Source: Rana temporaria
Taxonomy: Eukaryota > Chordata > Amphibia > Anura > Ranidae
Length of the DNA stretch: 64,000 nt
Assembly: GCF_905171775.1 (NCBI RefSeq)
Contig: NC_053490.1
Location: 463,000,143 to 463,064,142, forward strand
Direction of reading: 5' to 3'
The notes under the pieces are model-generated. The model saw only the letters and a program-made list of their open reading frames with translations, had not been told where the DNA came from and did no database searches. How positions within the stretch are numbered: position 1 is the first letter of the stretch; every line of letters begins with the position of its first letter. A program made the position numbers and the translations under genes. Below, piece after piece: positions 55,998 through 64,000 of this stretch.

Positions 55998-56073
55998 TGA
56001 CATCTTTTAATTTCCAGCCCTAGGATTACAGCATTTCCTCACTTCCGGACTTCGTCTGAGGTTTTTAAATATT

Positions 56074-56740
56074 GGCCCAGATTCTCAAAGACTTACGACG
56101 GCGTATCTCCAGATTCATAGAATCAGTTACGCATAGATTTGGCCAAGATACGAGCGGCGTAAGTCTCCTACGCCGTCGTATCTTGGGGTGCATATTTACG
56201 CTGGCCGCTAGGTGGCGCTTCCGTTGATTTCCGCGTTGAATATGCAAATGAGCAAGATATGCCGATTCACGAACGTACGTATGCCTGTCGCAATTAGTTA
56301 CGCCGTTTATGTAAGACATACGCCGGCGTAAAGATAAAGCTGGTCTCTAGTTGGCGCAGCCCATGCAAGGTATGGACGTTGGAACAAGCGTATCTTTTTA
56401 CGTCGTTTACGTAAGTCGTACGTGAATGGGGCTGTGCGTAGGTTACGTTCACGTCACAGGCATTGAGCCGGCGTATCTTTGGGCGTAAATACGACATGAT
56501 ACTGAGCATGCGCGCGCATGTGCCGTTCGGCCATGCATCTACATGGGGTCACGCTTAATTTAAATACAACATGCCCACGACCTGCCTACTTTGAATTACG
56601 AGCGCTTACGCCGGCCGATTTAACTTAGGACGCAAGTGCTTTGTGAATACAGCACTTGCCTCTCTAAGTAGAGGCGGCGTAGCGTAAATAAGATACGCTA
56701 CGCCCGCACAACGTAATGCCGCCCTACGTGAATCTAGGCC
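56074..56740. mobile_element. CpG-rich palindromic DNA element, GGCCCAGATT family, copy 5
   Basis: 667-bp element with tips GGCCCAGATTCTCAAAG and, inverted, GGCCTAGATTCACGTAGG. ATT is duplicated (56071-56073 and 56741-56743). The arms carry ACGACGGCGTATCTCC and TCCTACGCCGTCGTATC, and the body resembles copy 3 in layout (AAGTCGTACGTGAATGG, GTGCTTTGTGAATAC). No coding. Confidence 0.9.
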
Positions 56741-56743
56741 ATT

Positions 56744-57445
56744 GTATTTTATATACCAATTTTTTAAGTGGCTGCTATGTATGTGTGATTTAACCATTTA
56801 TCACAATTATCTATAGACATACTTACCTTATCCATTCTAGACCTTTATTGCGATTTTCTAAGCGCTGAGCAGTGTTATTAGAGGAGGGCCGGTTATAGCA
56901 CATTTATTTACTTTGTTTATCGTCTTGGTGTTTAGGTATGTTCTTTGTGTTTGTGTTTCTCTCTCGCTCTCTCTCTATTTGTGGTGTATTGTATTTTGTC
57001 TATTTTGTCTATTTGTTTATGTTACTTAAACTTTTTTTTTCTGATTTAAAAAAAAAAACTGTCCCATTGGAAGCACCGTGCCCCACCATCTTCGGAAGCC
57101 CCTTTCTCCAGAATCAAGGATGTAGAATTGATGGAGAAAATTACAGCTCGGATGCAGGACAGACTGGAAGCTCATAACAAGGTCTGGGAGCTGTGGCACC
57201 TCCGGGAGGACCCTCCATGAGCAGGTAATAACAAAGCCATAGCAAAGACCCTCTTCTTTTCTCTCCCCCCCCCCCCTCTTCCACCCCCCATCCTTCCCCT
57301 TCTATGGAGTGTTCTTGTGACTCCTTCAATTACATACTAATTGTTATGATCTACTAGATGAATAAGAGATGCATATCTGATGAAATAATATGACTAGAGG
57401 AAGAATAACTACTGTCATTAAACATAGTTTCAATGTTCATGACTA
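56744..57445. other. Spacer, no gene seen
   Basis: Contains CT-rich (56955-56980), A-rich (57048-57058) and C-rich (57266-57280) runs. The short frames at 56938-57177 are unsupported. Confidence 0.4.
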
Positions 57446-57453
57446 ATTGTCAG

Positions 57454-57933
57454 CAGGGATGGACTGGCCATTGGGACTACTGGGAGTTTCCCGGTGGGCC
57501 GATGGCTCAGTGGGCCAGCTTTAGTGATAGTGGACCACCGCCCCCCCCCCCCTCTGCTCCTCTGTCTCTCCCTTTCCGCAGCGCTCACCTCCTCTCCCTC
57601 CCCGCAGCGCTCACCTGGGGGGAACAAAGAATCAGGGGGAGGACCAGAGGAGCAGGGGGGGCGACAGAGGAGCATGGGGAAGGGGACAGACAGCTGACTC
57701 AACAGCTATGACCTGGGAGTTTCTCACTTCTGCCTAATTTTGTCCCATAAGGGGGGGCACCGAACTGATTCTTTGCCCCGGGTGAAATAATGTCTAGCTT
57801 CCCCACTGGTACTACCAGGGTGGCCGGGGGGGGGGGGGATGCAGGAGTTGTCCGGCCGCCATGGGAGAGACCTGTCAAAGTGGGCCAGTCTGGATGAAGT
57901 CCAGGGCTAAATTTCTTTCCCAGTCCAGCCCTG
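57454..57933. mobile_element. hAT-type element, 8-bp duplication ATTGTCAG
   Basis: 480-bp element with tips CAGGGATGGACTGGCC and, inverted, CAGGGCTGGACTGGG. ATTGTCAG is duplicated exactly (57446-57453 and 57934-57941). The tips and subterminal GGGCCGATGGCTCAGTGGGC are shared, in inverted orientation, with 3574-5197. Here the interior is a C/T-rich non-repetitive region in place of the minisatellite. Confidence 0.92.
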
Positions 57934-57941
57934 ATTGTCAG

Positions 57942-58305
57942 ACAGAAAGGATGTGTATCACGGCTTTTATAACTGAAATTCTGTTCTTGGTCCTTCATTC
58001 CTATTGACCAAATGATATTGAAATGATGCCAGATTATGGCACTTAAAATAAATAATTTCTGCTATTACTGGGAATACATCTTCTGTGTCCCTGCAAGGAC
58101 AGCATGCAGTTTCCCAATTTCATCCTTCATTTCCCTGGCAGATGTTCTAAGCTTTTGAAACTCTGTCATTTAGAATTGTCCGTTGTCCGTAGACAATACC
58201 CGTTCCGTATCACACTGCAGCAAATCTGCTTTGTGCGGCTAAAAGGTCTAATTTTATTTTAGAAGCTTTTTATCAACACGGTTGGGGAATAAGCCACTAT
58301 GTACA
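57942..58305. other. Spacer, no gene seen
   Basis: No gene or repeat tip was identified. Confidence 0.35.
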
Positions 58306-58563
58306 ATGGGGTGGATTTACTAAAGGCGTGCACTTTGCAAAGTGCAGTTGCTCCAGAGCATAGTAAATGAGCAGAAGCTCTGCTGACTTCCATCATCCAA
58401 TCCCGTGCAAGCAAAATTTTCATTTTTTTTATTTTCCTTCCATGTGATTGGGTATTCTTTGCAAAGTGAAAGTTTACCTCATTTACTAAGCTCTGGAGTA
58501 AAAAATACTTTAATTGCACTTTGTGAAGTGCACAGTCTATTTGCCTTTAGTAAAGAAACCCCA
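58306..58563. mobile_element. Palindromic MITE, TTACTAAAGG family, copy 2
   Basis: 258-bp element with tips GGGGTGGATTTACTAAAGGC and, inverted, GGGGTTTCTTTACTAAAGGC. GTGCACTTTGCAAAGTGCAG near the left and GCACTTTGTGAAGTGCAC near the right form nested hairpins. The same family is at 51249-51465. No clear duplication was found. Confidence 0.8.
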
Positions 58564-58691
58564 GTGTCTTAAAATGTAACTCCACTTTGTTGGTTGATCA
58601 GTGATACATTAAGCATAAATTTGTTAAAGCTGTCACAAACAAATTCTTTCTTAAAATTGCTAATTAATGATGGGTGGGGACACTATCTACC

Positions 58692-59226
58692 CAGGGGCGG
58701 ACTGACCATTGAGTCACTTGGGCACTGCCCAAGGGCCCCATGCCACGAGGGGGCCCCATCAGGGTTGCCAGGCTCAGTAAAACCAGGGACAGTATGTAAA
58801 AATCTATGTTTTTTTTTTTTTTACATCTGTCCCTGATATGTCCGAAACCGACATGCTTTTAATGTGAAAATCCCGAGATTTTAGCTGCCCCGCCTCTGCA
58901 CTGCCTCCTGGTGTGGTGGCCATCTGTAAGCCAGGTTGCATGTTTTGAGTTACAGAGGAGGTCTAGGGCTAAAATTATTGCTCTCGCTCTACCAATCGCG
59001 GCGATACCTCACATGTGTGGTTTGAACACCGTTTACATATGCGGGCGCTGCTCACGTATGTGTTCGCTTCTGCGCGCAAGCTCGTCGGGACGGGGTGCGT
59101 TTTCTGGCTCCTAACTTTTTTAGCTGGCTCCTAGATTCCAAGCAAATTTGTCAAACCCTGCTGTAAGCCCAGGGGCCACATAATCTTCTATTGCCTGGGG
59201 GCCCCATGAGTTGTCAGTCCGCCCTG
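58692..59226. mobile_element. hAT-type element, 8-bp duplication TATCTACC, hosting another
   Basis: The tips are CAGGGGCGGACTGACC and, inverted, CAGGGCGGACTGACAAC. TATCTACC is duplicated exactly (58684-58691 and 59227-59234). Relative to the short form at 55448, it is interrupted at 58932-59160. Without that insert and its duplicated octamer it would be about 298 bp. Confidence 0.94.
58932..59160. mobile_element. hAT-type element nested in a hAT element, duplication CTGTAAGC
   Basis: 229-bp element starting CAGGTTGCATG and ending CAAACCCTG. CTGTAAGC flanks it at 58924-58931 and 59161-59168, and the related element at 55448 shows the empty site with a single CTGTAAGC. The interior is CpG-containing (GTCGGGACGGGGTGCG). 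It is too small to encode anything. Confidence 0.94.
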
Positions 59227-59234
59227 TATCTACC

Positions 59235-60129
59235 TATAACTGAACTGGTATTTCAGGACCAAGACCAGCTACGTACATCTTGATAGTATCCGTCCATTTC
59301 CTCACCAGCCTTGATTTCTAGGTCCTTCTACAATTGTTAATATCATTGATCATTCCAGCGAGTATGAAAGCTTGGCATGGCTGAAACCAATCAGTCTCAC
59401 CACTGCTATCTAAGCTCCTAATGATATTACTAGCTTAAAGCTGAAAGCAGTATTAAACACAAAACCAAAAATATATTATATTGCAGCTTTCCAATCATTG
59501 GATGTGGTGGCTGCATTTGTTTCATTTTCTTTGGCTTTTCTGCCTCGGTTTTCACTTGGTGATCTGGCCAGTAACACACCTCCTGTATTATACATATTAT
59601 AAATAAATGTATTGGTCTAGCACAGGAGAGGAACGTTTGTGACGATTCCCTTGAGATACTCATTAACTATTTGGAATTTGCTGCAGTTCGATTGAAAACC
59701 TGTTTGGCTTTGCTCTCTACTTTGGCAAAAGGAGATCAATTGGCATATCCTTTCAATTAGGATTCATAGGATGTACTGCTGACTGATGTCTCTACAGATG
59801 GGCCAGTAGGGGGCGACTCACTACCTCTCTCTGTGGTTTCACCAAATGATCCATTTTATTGAGTGAGTAACTTGTATAGCGCTACAAATGCGAACTAAAT
59901 CGCCTAAAGGCGCTGTATCCAATATCGTCATCCAGCCACGCTTCAGAATAGATGGGTCTTAAAGTGGATGTAAACCCACTCTCATCTTTTCTAAACTACT
60001 GCCATAGTGCTGATCTATAAGGATATACATGCTTCCTGCATGTATCCTTACCTGTCAAATGTCTCCCCTCTGTCTGTTATAAGAACTGAAAAACTGCAGA
60101 TTCTGTGGGTGGATCTGTTGTCTGGAGCT
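59235..60129. repeat. Spacer with short dispersed repeats
   Basis: 59450-59600 matches 6105-6245 (CCAATCATTGGATGTGGTGGC, CGGTTTTCACTTGGTGATC). 59866-59960 (GAGTGAGTAACTTGTATAGCGC, then GGCGCTGTATCC) is a further dispersed repeat type. 59958-59975 CTTAAAGTGGATGTAAACCC is a T2-like tip. No genes. Confidence 0.4.
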
Positions 60130-60727
60130 CGATGGGTGTATTACTTTTTACACTGAAAAAAAAAAAATTGATCACTTTTATTCCTATTATAAGGAATGTA
60201 AACATCCCTTGTAATAGAAAAAAGCATGACAGGTCCTCTTAAATATGAGATCTGGGGTCAAAAAGACCTCAGATCTCATATTTAGACTAAAATGCAAAAA
60301 AAAAAAAAAAAAATTTGAAACTCATTTTTTCAAATGACAAAAAAAAAATTGTCTCTTTAAGAGGCTGGGCGGGACTGACGTTTTGACATCACTTCCGCCC
60401 AGCAGAGCTATGGGGACGGGCGAAGGAGATTTTTCCTTCAGTCTCTTCCCCAGTCACCAGCCGAACGGTCCCGATCTCCTCCGCCGCTACCGACGGCTCC
60501 GGTAAGCGTCAGAGGGCGCGGGAGAGCGGCGGGAGGGGGGGCCCCTCTCCCGCCACCGATAACGGCGATCTCGCAGCGAATCCGCCGCGGAGACCGCCGT
60601 TATCGTGTACCGGACCGTGCACACTAAAGATCGATACCTCGGTTGTGGCAGCAGCTGCTGCCGTTACCGAGATATCAATCTTTAAAAAGAGGACGTACAT
60701 CGTCGTGCGCAGGTCTGGAAGTGGTTA
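60130..60727. mobile_element. CpG-rich element ending GTGGTTAA
   Basis: Holds the hairpin ATGAGATCTGGGGTC...GACCTCAGATCTCAT (60245-60282), the hairpin GATAACGGCGATCTC...GAGACCGCCGTTATC (60560-60604) and a right end GGACGTACATCGTCGTGCGC followed by AAGTGGTTAA, as at the end of element K copy 3. The left boundary is uncertain. The right end abuts a Tc1 relic. Non-coding. Confidence 0.5.
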
Positions 60728-61642
60728 AGAAACCAGTGGTGAGATGATTCGAGCTTAGTGACATGGTGCATTATCCTGCTGGAAGTAGTCATCAGAAGAT
60801 GGGGACACTGTAGTCATAAAGGGATGGGCATGGTCAGCAACAATACTCAGGTAGGCCATGGTGTTTAAATGATGCTCAATTGGTACTAAGAGGCCCAAAG
60901 TGTGCCAAGAAAATATCCCCCACACCATTACACCACAACCAACATCCATTGATACAAGACAGGATGGATCCATTCTTTCATGTTGTTTACGCCAAATTCT
61001 GACCCTACCATCTGAATGTTGCACCTGAAATCGAGACTCATCAGACCAGGCAACGTTTTTTCAATCTTCTATTGTCCAATGTTGGTGGGCCTGTGTGAAT
61101 TGTAGCCTCAGTTTCCTGTTCTTAGCCGACAGGGGTGGCACCTGGTGTTGTTTTCTGCTGCTGTAGCCCATCTGCTTAAGGGTTCGATGTGTTGTGCGTT
61201 CAGAGATGGTATTCAGCATACCTTTGTTGTAACAAGCTGAGTTACTGTTGCCTTTCTATCATCCCGAACCAGTCTGCACATTCTCCTCTGACCTCTGATG
61301 TCAACAAGGTATTTTTCTCCACACAGCTGCTGCTCACTGGATATTTTCTCTTTTTTGGACCATTCTCTGTAAACCCTAGAGAAAGATGTGCGTGAAAATT
61401 CCAGAAGATCAGCAGTTTTTGAAATACTCAGACCAGCCCGTCTGGCACCAACAACCATGCCGCGTTCAAAGTCACTTGAATCCCCTTTCTTCTTCATTCT
61501 GATGCTCGGTTTGAACTTCAGCAAGTCGTCTTCATCACGTCTAGATGCTTAAATGCATTGAGCTGCCATGTGATTGGCTGATTAGCAATTTGTGTTAGCA
61601 AGCAATTGGACAGGTGTACCTAATAAAGTGGACTGTGAGTGT
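60728..61642 (-). pseudogene. Tc1-type transposase relic (two blocks)
   Basis: On the minus strand, 61524-61213 encodes the N-terminal helix-turn-helix part (DFERGMVVGARRAGLSISKT, then FSRTSFSRVYREWSKK), which in Tc1 elements binds the terminal repeats. 61024-60755 encodes part of the DDE catalytic core, including a VMVWGIFSW block and QQDNAPCH, where the second catalytic Asp stands. The stretch between is frame-broken, and the part with the final acidic residue is absent because the relic stops at 60728, beside another element. The terminal-repeat end is at about 61610-61642 (GTACCTAATAAAGTGGACTG). It is inactive. Confidence 0.88.
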
Positions 61643-62322
61643 ATATATATATATATACACACAGTATATCATCAGTAAGTTAGCAAGTGTACTCTTTAAA
61701 GACTGAGATATTTTTTTAAAGGACATTTTGAATAAATAATAATAAAAAAGCCCTCACTAAACTATAGAGCTGGAACACTACTCTTTAATTCATCCTCAAA
61801 ACTCACATGAGAAGAAATGAATTTGTTCAAGTCAAGACTCTGCTCTATACCTCTTGTTGCGCAACCGCTCTGTGTTTACATTACAAATGAGAAGAAATTG
61901 AGAGAAAAAAAAGGAAAAGTATTTATTTTCTCAGAACCCTATTGTTTTTTGTAGTTTATGTGGATAGAGGGATAGAGTAAGCGAGGGTTATAATCCTTGT
62001 CTTTTTTTTTTTTTGTTTTTTTTTGCCATCTGTGTCCCATCTGGGAGATTTACCTTCACTTAATGTCCCATAGCTAAAACAGGAAGTGAGATGAAAATCC
62101 CTGCAAATTCAGAGAATCCCTTGAGGTGCAAAATTTGTTTTACAAATAAACATTTAATTTTTAACAAAGGGTTCCCAGAGCACCATCAGTTAGCTAAACA
62201 GAAAGCATAGTAAAGCAGCTTGTTTTGCAGCTTCCTATGGTTGATTGAAAGTTCAGCCACCTCATAAGGGAGGAGTTATTGCTATAATGACTTGTTTGAG
62301 TTCTATACATAACTGGTTTCTT
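61643..62322. other. Spacer, no gene seen
   Basis: (TA)n near 61642-61656 and T runs near 62002-62023. No gene. Confidence 0.4.
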
Positions 62323-62637
62323 TTAAAGGGGTTGTAAAGGTTTGTTTTTTATTTTTTAAAAAGGTTCCTATAAGCTAGTGCATTGTTGGTTCACTTACCT
62401 TTTCCTTCGATTTCCCTTCTAAATGTTTTTTTTCTTTGTCTGAATTTCTCACTTCCTGTTCCTCCTCAGTAAGCTGTCCTGGATGACTAAGCCCCAGCCA
62501 GAACGGCTCAGATGATGGGGGCAAGCTTACTGAGGAGGAACAGGAAGTGAGAAATTCAGACAATTCAGATGAAAAAAAAAACATTTAGAAGGGAAATCGA
62601 AGGAAAAGGTAAGTGAACCAACAATGCACTAGCTTAA
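62323..62637. mobile_element. TTAAAGGGG hairpin element with ~105-bp arms
   Basis: Starts TTAAAGGGGTTGTAAAGG (T2-like tip). 62371-62475 pairs almost perfectly with 62524-62636 across a 48-bp spacer: TAAGCTAGTGCATTGTTGG pairs with CCAACAATGCACTAGCTTA and CTTCCTGTTCCTCCTCAG with CTGAGGAGGAACAGGAAG. The outer part of the right arm is missing and element K begins at its TTAA. The half-copy at 16097-16284 shows what the missing tip looks like. Confidence 0.88.
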
Positions 62638-63226
62638 CCACTTAAGACCCGGACCATTATGCAGGTCAAGGACCTGGCCCCTTTTTGCGATTCGGCACAG
62701 CATCGCTTTAACTTACAATTGCGCGGTCGTGCGACGTGGCTCCCAAAGAAAATTGGCGTCCTTTTTTTCCCCACAAATATCGCTTTCTTTTGGTGGTATT
62801 TGATCACCTCTGCGGTTTTTATTTTTTGCACTATAAACAAAAATAGAGCAAAAATTTTGAAAAAAATTGCAATATTTTTTACTTTTTGCTATAATAAATA
62901 TCCCCCAAAAATATATAAAAAAATGTTTTCTTTCCTCAGTTTAGGCCGATACGTATTCTTCTACTTATTTTTGGTAAGAAAAATTGCAATAAGCGTTTAT
63001 TGATTGGTTTGCGCAAAATTTATAATGTTTACAAAATAGGGGATAGTTTTATAGCATCAGCGATTTTTTTTCATGACTGCGACATTATGGCGGACCCATC
63101 GAACACTTTTGACACATTTTTGAGACCGTTGTCACTTTCACAGCGAAAAGTGCTATAAAAATGCACTGATTACTGTGAAAATGACAATGGCAGTGTGTTA
63201 AACACTAGGGGGCGCTAAGGGGTTAA
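62634..63226 (+). mobile_element. TTAA-flanked element K, copy 4 (short form)
   Basis: 593 bp between TTAA (62634-62637) and TTAA (63223-63226). The left tip is CCACTTAAGACCCGGACC; the landmarks AATTGCGCGGTCGTGCGACG, GGCCGATACGTATTCTTCT and CACTAGGGGGCGCTAAGGGG follow. It is uninterrupted, hence the second empty-site reference for the insertion in copy 2. The frame at 62659-63003 is unsupported. Confidence 0.82.
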
Positions 63227-63237
63227 GTGTGCCCTAA

Positions 63238-63459
63238 AATCCGGTTCACACTGGGGCGACCCGGGATCCGACTTTAAGATGCTCCAAGTCATGCGGTCGA
63301 GAAAATGAATGGAAGTGAATGGGAGCCATCTTAATGTACACTATTGAAGTCGTTCCGACTTCAGAAAATGTTCCTGTACTACTTCAATCCGACTAGGCGA
63401 CCTGTACCCATTGACAGTGAGGCAACTTTACAGGAAGTCGCCCCAGTGTAAACCTGTTC
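63238..63459. mobile_element. Short palindromic element with GTTCACACTGGGGCGAC ends
   Basis: 222 bp. The left CCGGTTCACACTGGGGCGAC is mirrored by GTCGCCCCAGTGTAAACC at the right. TAA stands on both sides (63235-63237 and 63460-63462), so it is a T-N-A insertion like the GTACACAC family. Non-coding. Confidence 0.72.
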
Positions 63460-63462
63460 TAA

Positions 63463-64000
63463 GGCAAGCTCCTACCTCCCGCAGGGGAAATCCACGCCAA
63501 ATTTTAAATACAAACCGGCATGGGTTCCCCCTCTGGGAGCATACCAGGCCCTTAGGTTTGGTATGGATTTAAAGGGGAACCCCCTATGTGAAAAAACGGC
63601 GTGGGGGTACCCCCAAATCCATACCAGACCCTTATCCGAGCACGCAGCCGGCCGGTCAGGAAAGAGGGTGGGGATGGGCGAGCGCCCCCCCTCCTGAGCC
63701 GTACCAGGCGGCATGCCCTCAACATGGGAGGGTGCTTTGGGGCAGGGGGGCGCCCTGTGGCCCCCTCACCCCAAAGCACCTTGTCCCCATGTTGATGGGG
63801 ACAAGGGCCTCTTCCCGACAACCCTGGCTGTTGGTCATCGGAATCTGATGGTAGGAAAATGTCAATAAAAAAACACTACACAGGTTTTTAAAGTAGTTTG
63901 GCGCCGCTGTCTTCTTTCAGCTCTTTTACCAGCGGCGGTCCGGTCTTCTCCCTTCTTTTGACTTCGGGGGGGGTCTTCTTCTGACTTCGGGGGGTCTTCC
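63463..64000. repeat. Dispersed repeat cut by the window end
   Basis: Contains inverted blocks: GTGCTTTGGGG (63731-63741) with CCCCAAAGCAC (63769-63779), CCCCATGTTGATGGGGAC (63784-63801) and GGTATGGATTT with AAATCCATACC. The end is a GACTTCGGGGGG(G)TCTTCTTCT tandem (63959-64000) running off the window. Frames on both strands are artefacts of C/G-rich sequence. The class is unknown. Confidence 0.55.

Overview
The window looks like repeat-dense nuclear DNA from a vertebrate, most likely a frog, and I would guess a ranid (true frog). The evidence is its repeat content: T2/Kolobok-type TTAAAGG termini as described in Xenopus, Tc1/mariner and L1/Tx1-type LINE relics, many hAT-type elements with 8-bp duplications, and very abundant palindromic elements with GTACACACGA-type ends. 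The species call is inference from recalled repeat families; no database was searched. I found no intact protein-coding gene, no exon I can defend, and no rRNA, tRNA or CRISPR array. Every long open frame lies in a transposon relic or a tandem repeat, or is unrecognised and probably chance.

Layout. 1-6.3 kb: an old interspersed repeat split by a CpG-rich palindromic element, then a four-deep nest (minisatellite in a hAT element, in a retroposon-like insertion, in a Harbinger-like palindromic element). 6.3-11.3 kb: a Tc1 relic, a hAT-like element, a second CpG-rich element and a decayed LINE. 11.9-16 kb: Harbinger-like elements, a SINE-like tail, and a composite holding a T2 element and a probable solo LTR. 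16-21 kb: two TTAA-flanked elements, one split by a LINE tail and one by a CpG-rich element. 21.8-28.4 kb: palindromic elements, minisatellites and an L1-type ORF2 end with an 11-bp target duplication. 28.4-31.1 kb: the longest stretch with little recognisable repeat. 31-44.7 kb: nested hAT and Harbinger-like elements, a third LINE relic, a third TTAA element and a Tc1 remnant. 45-53.4 kb: sparse DNA, then two large hAT elements carrying minisatellites and other insertions. 53.6-64 kb: more nested hAT and Harbinger-like elements, a Tc1 transposase relic, a long hairpin element, a fourth TTAA element, and a repeat that runs off the end.

There is no operon-like cooperation here. What can be read is insertion history. 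Target-site duplications can be read to the base for many elements, and they define three systems: hAT-type (8 bp), a GTACACACGA family (3 bp, T-N-A, as in PIF/Harbinger) and a GGCCCAGATT family (3 bp, mostly A-N-T). The most unusual observation is that GTACACACGA elements with unrelated arm sequences repeatedly carry a hairpin of about 75-90 bp at one end, in which the tip motif recurs inverted. Structure appears to be kept while sequence is not.
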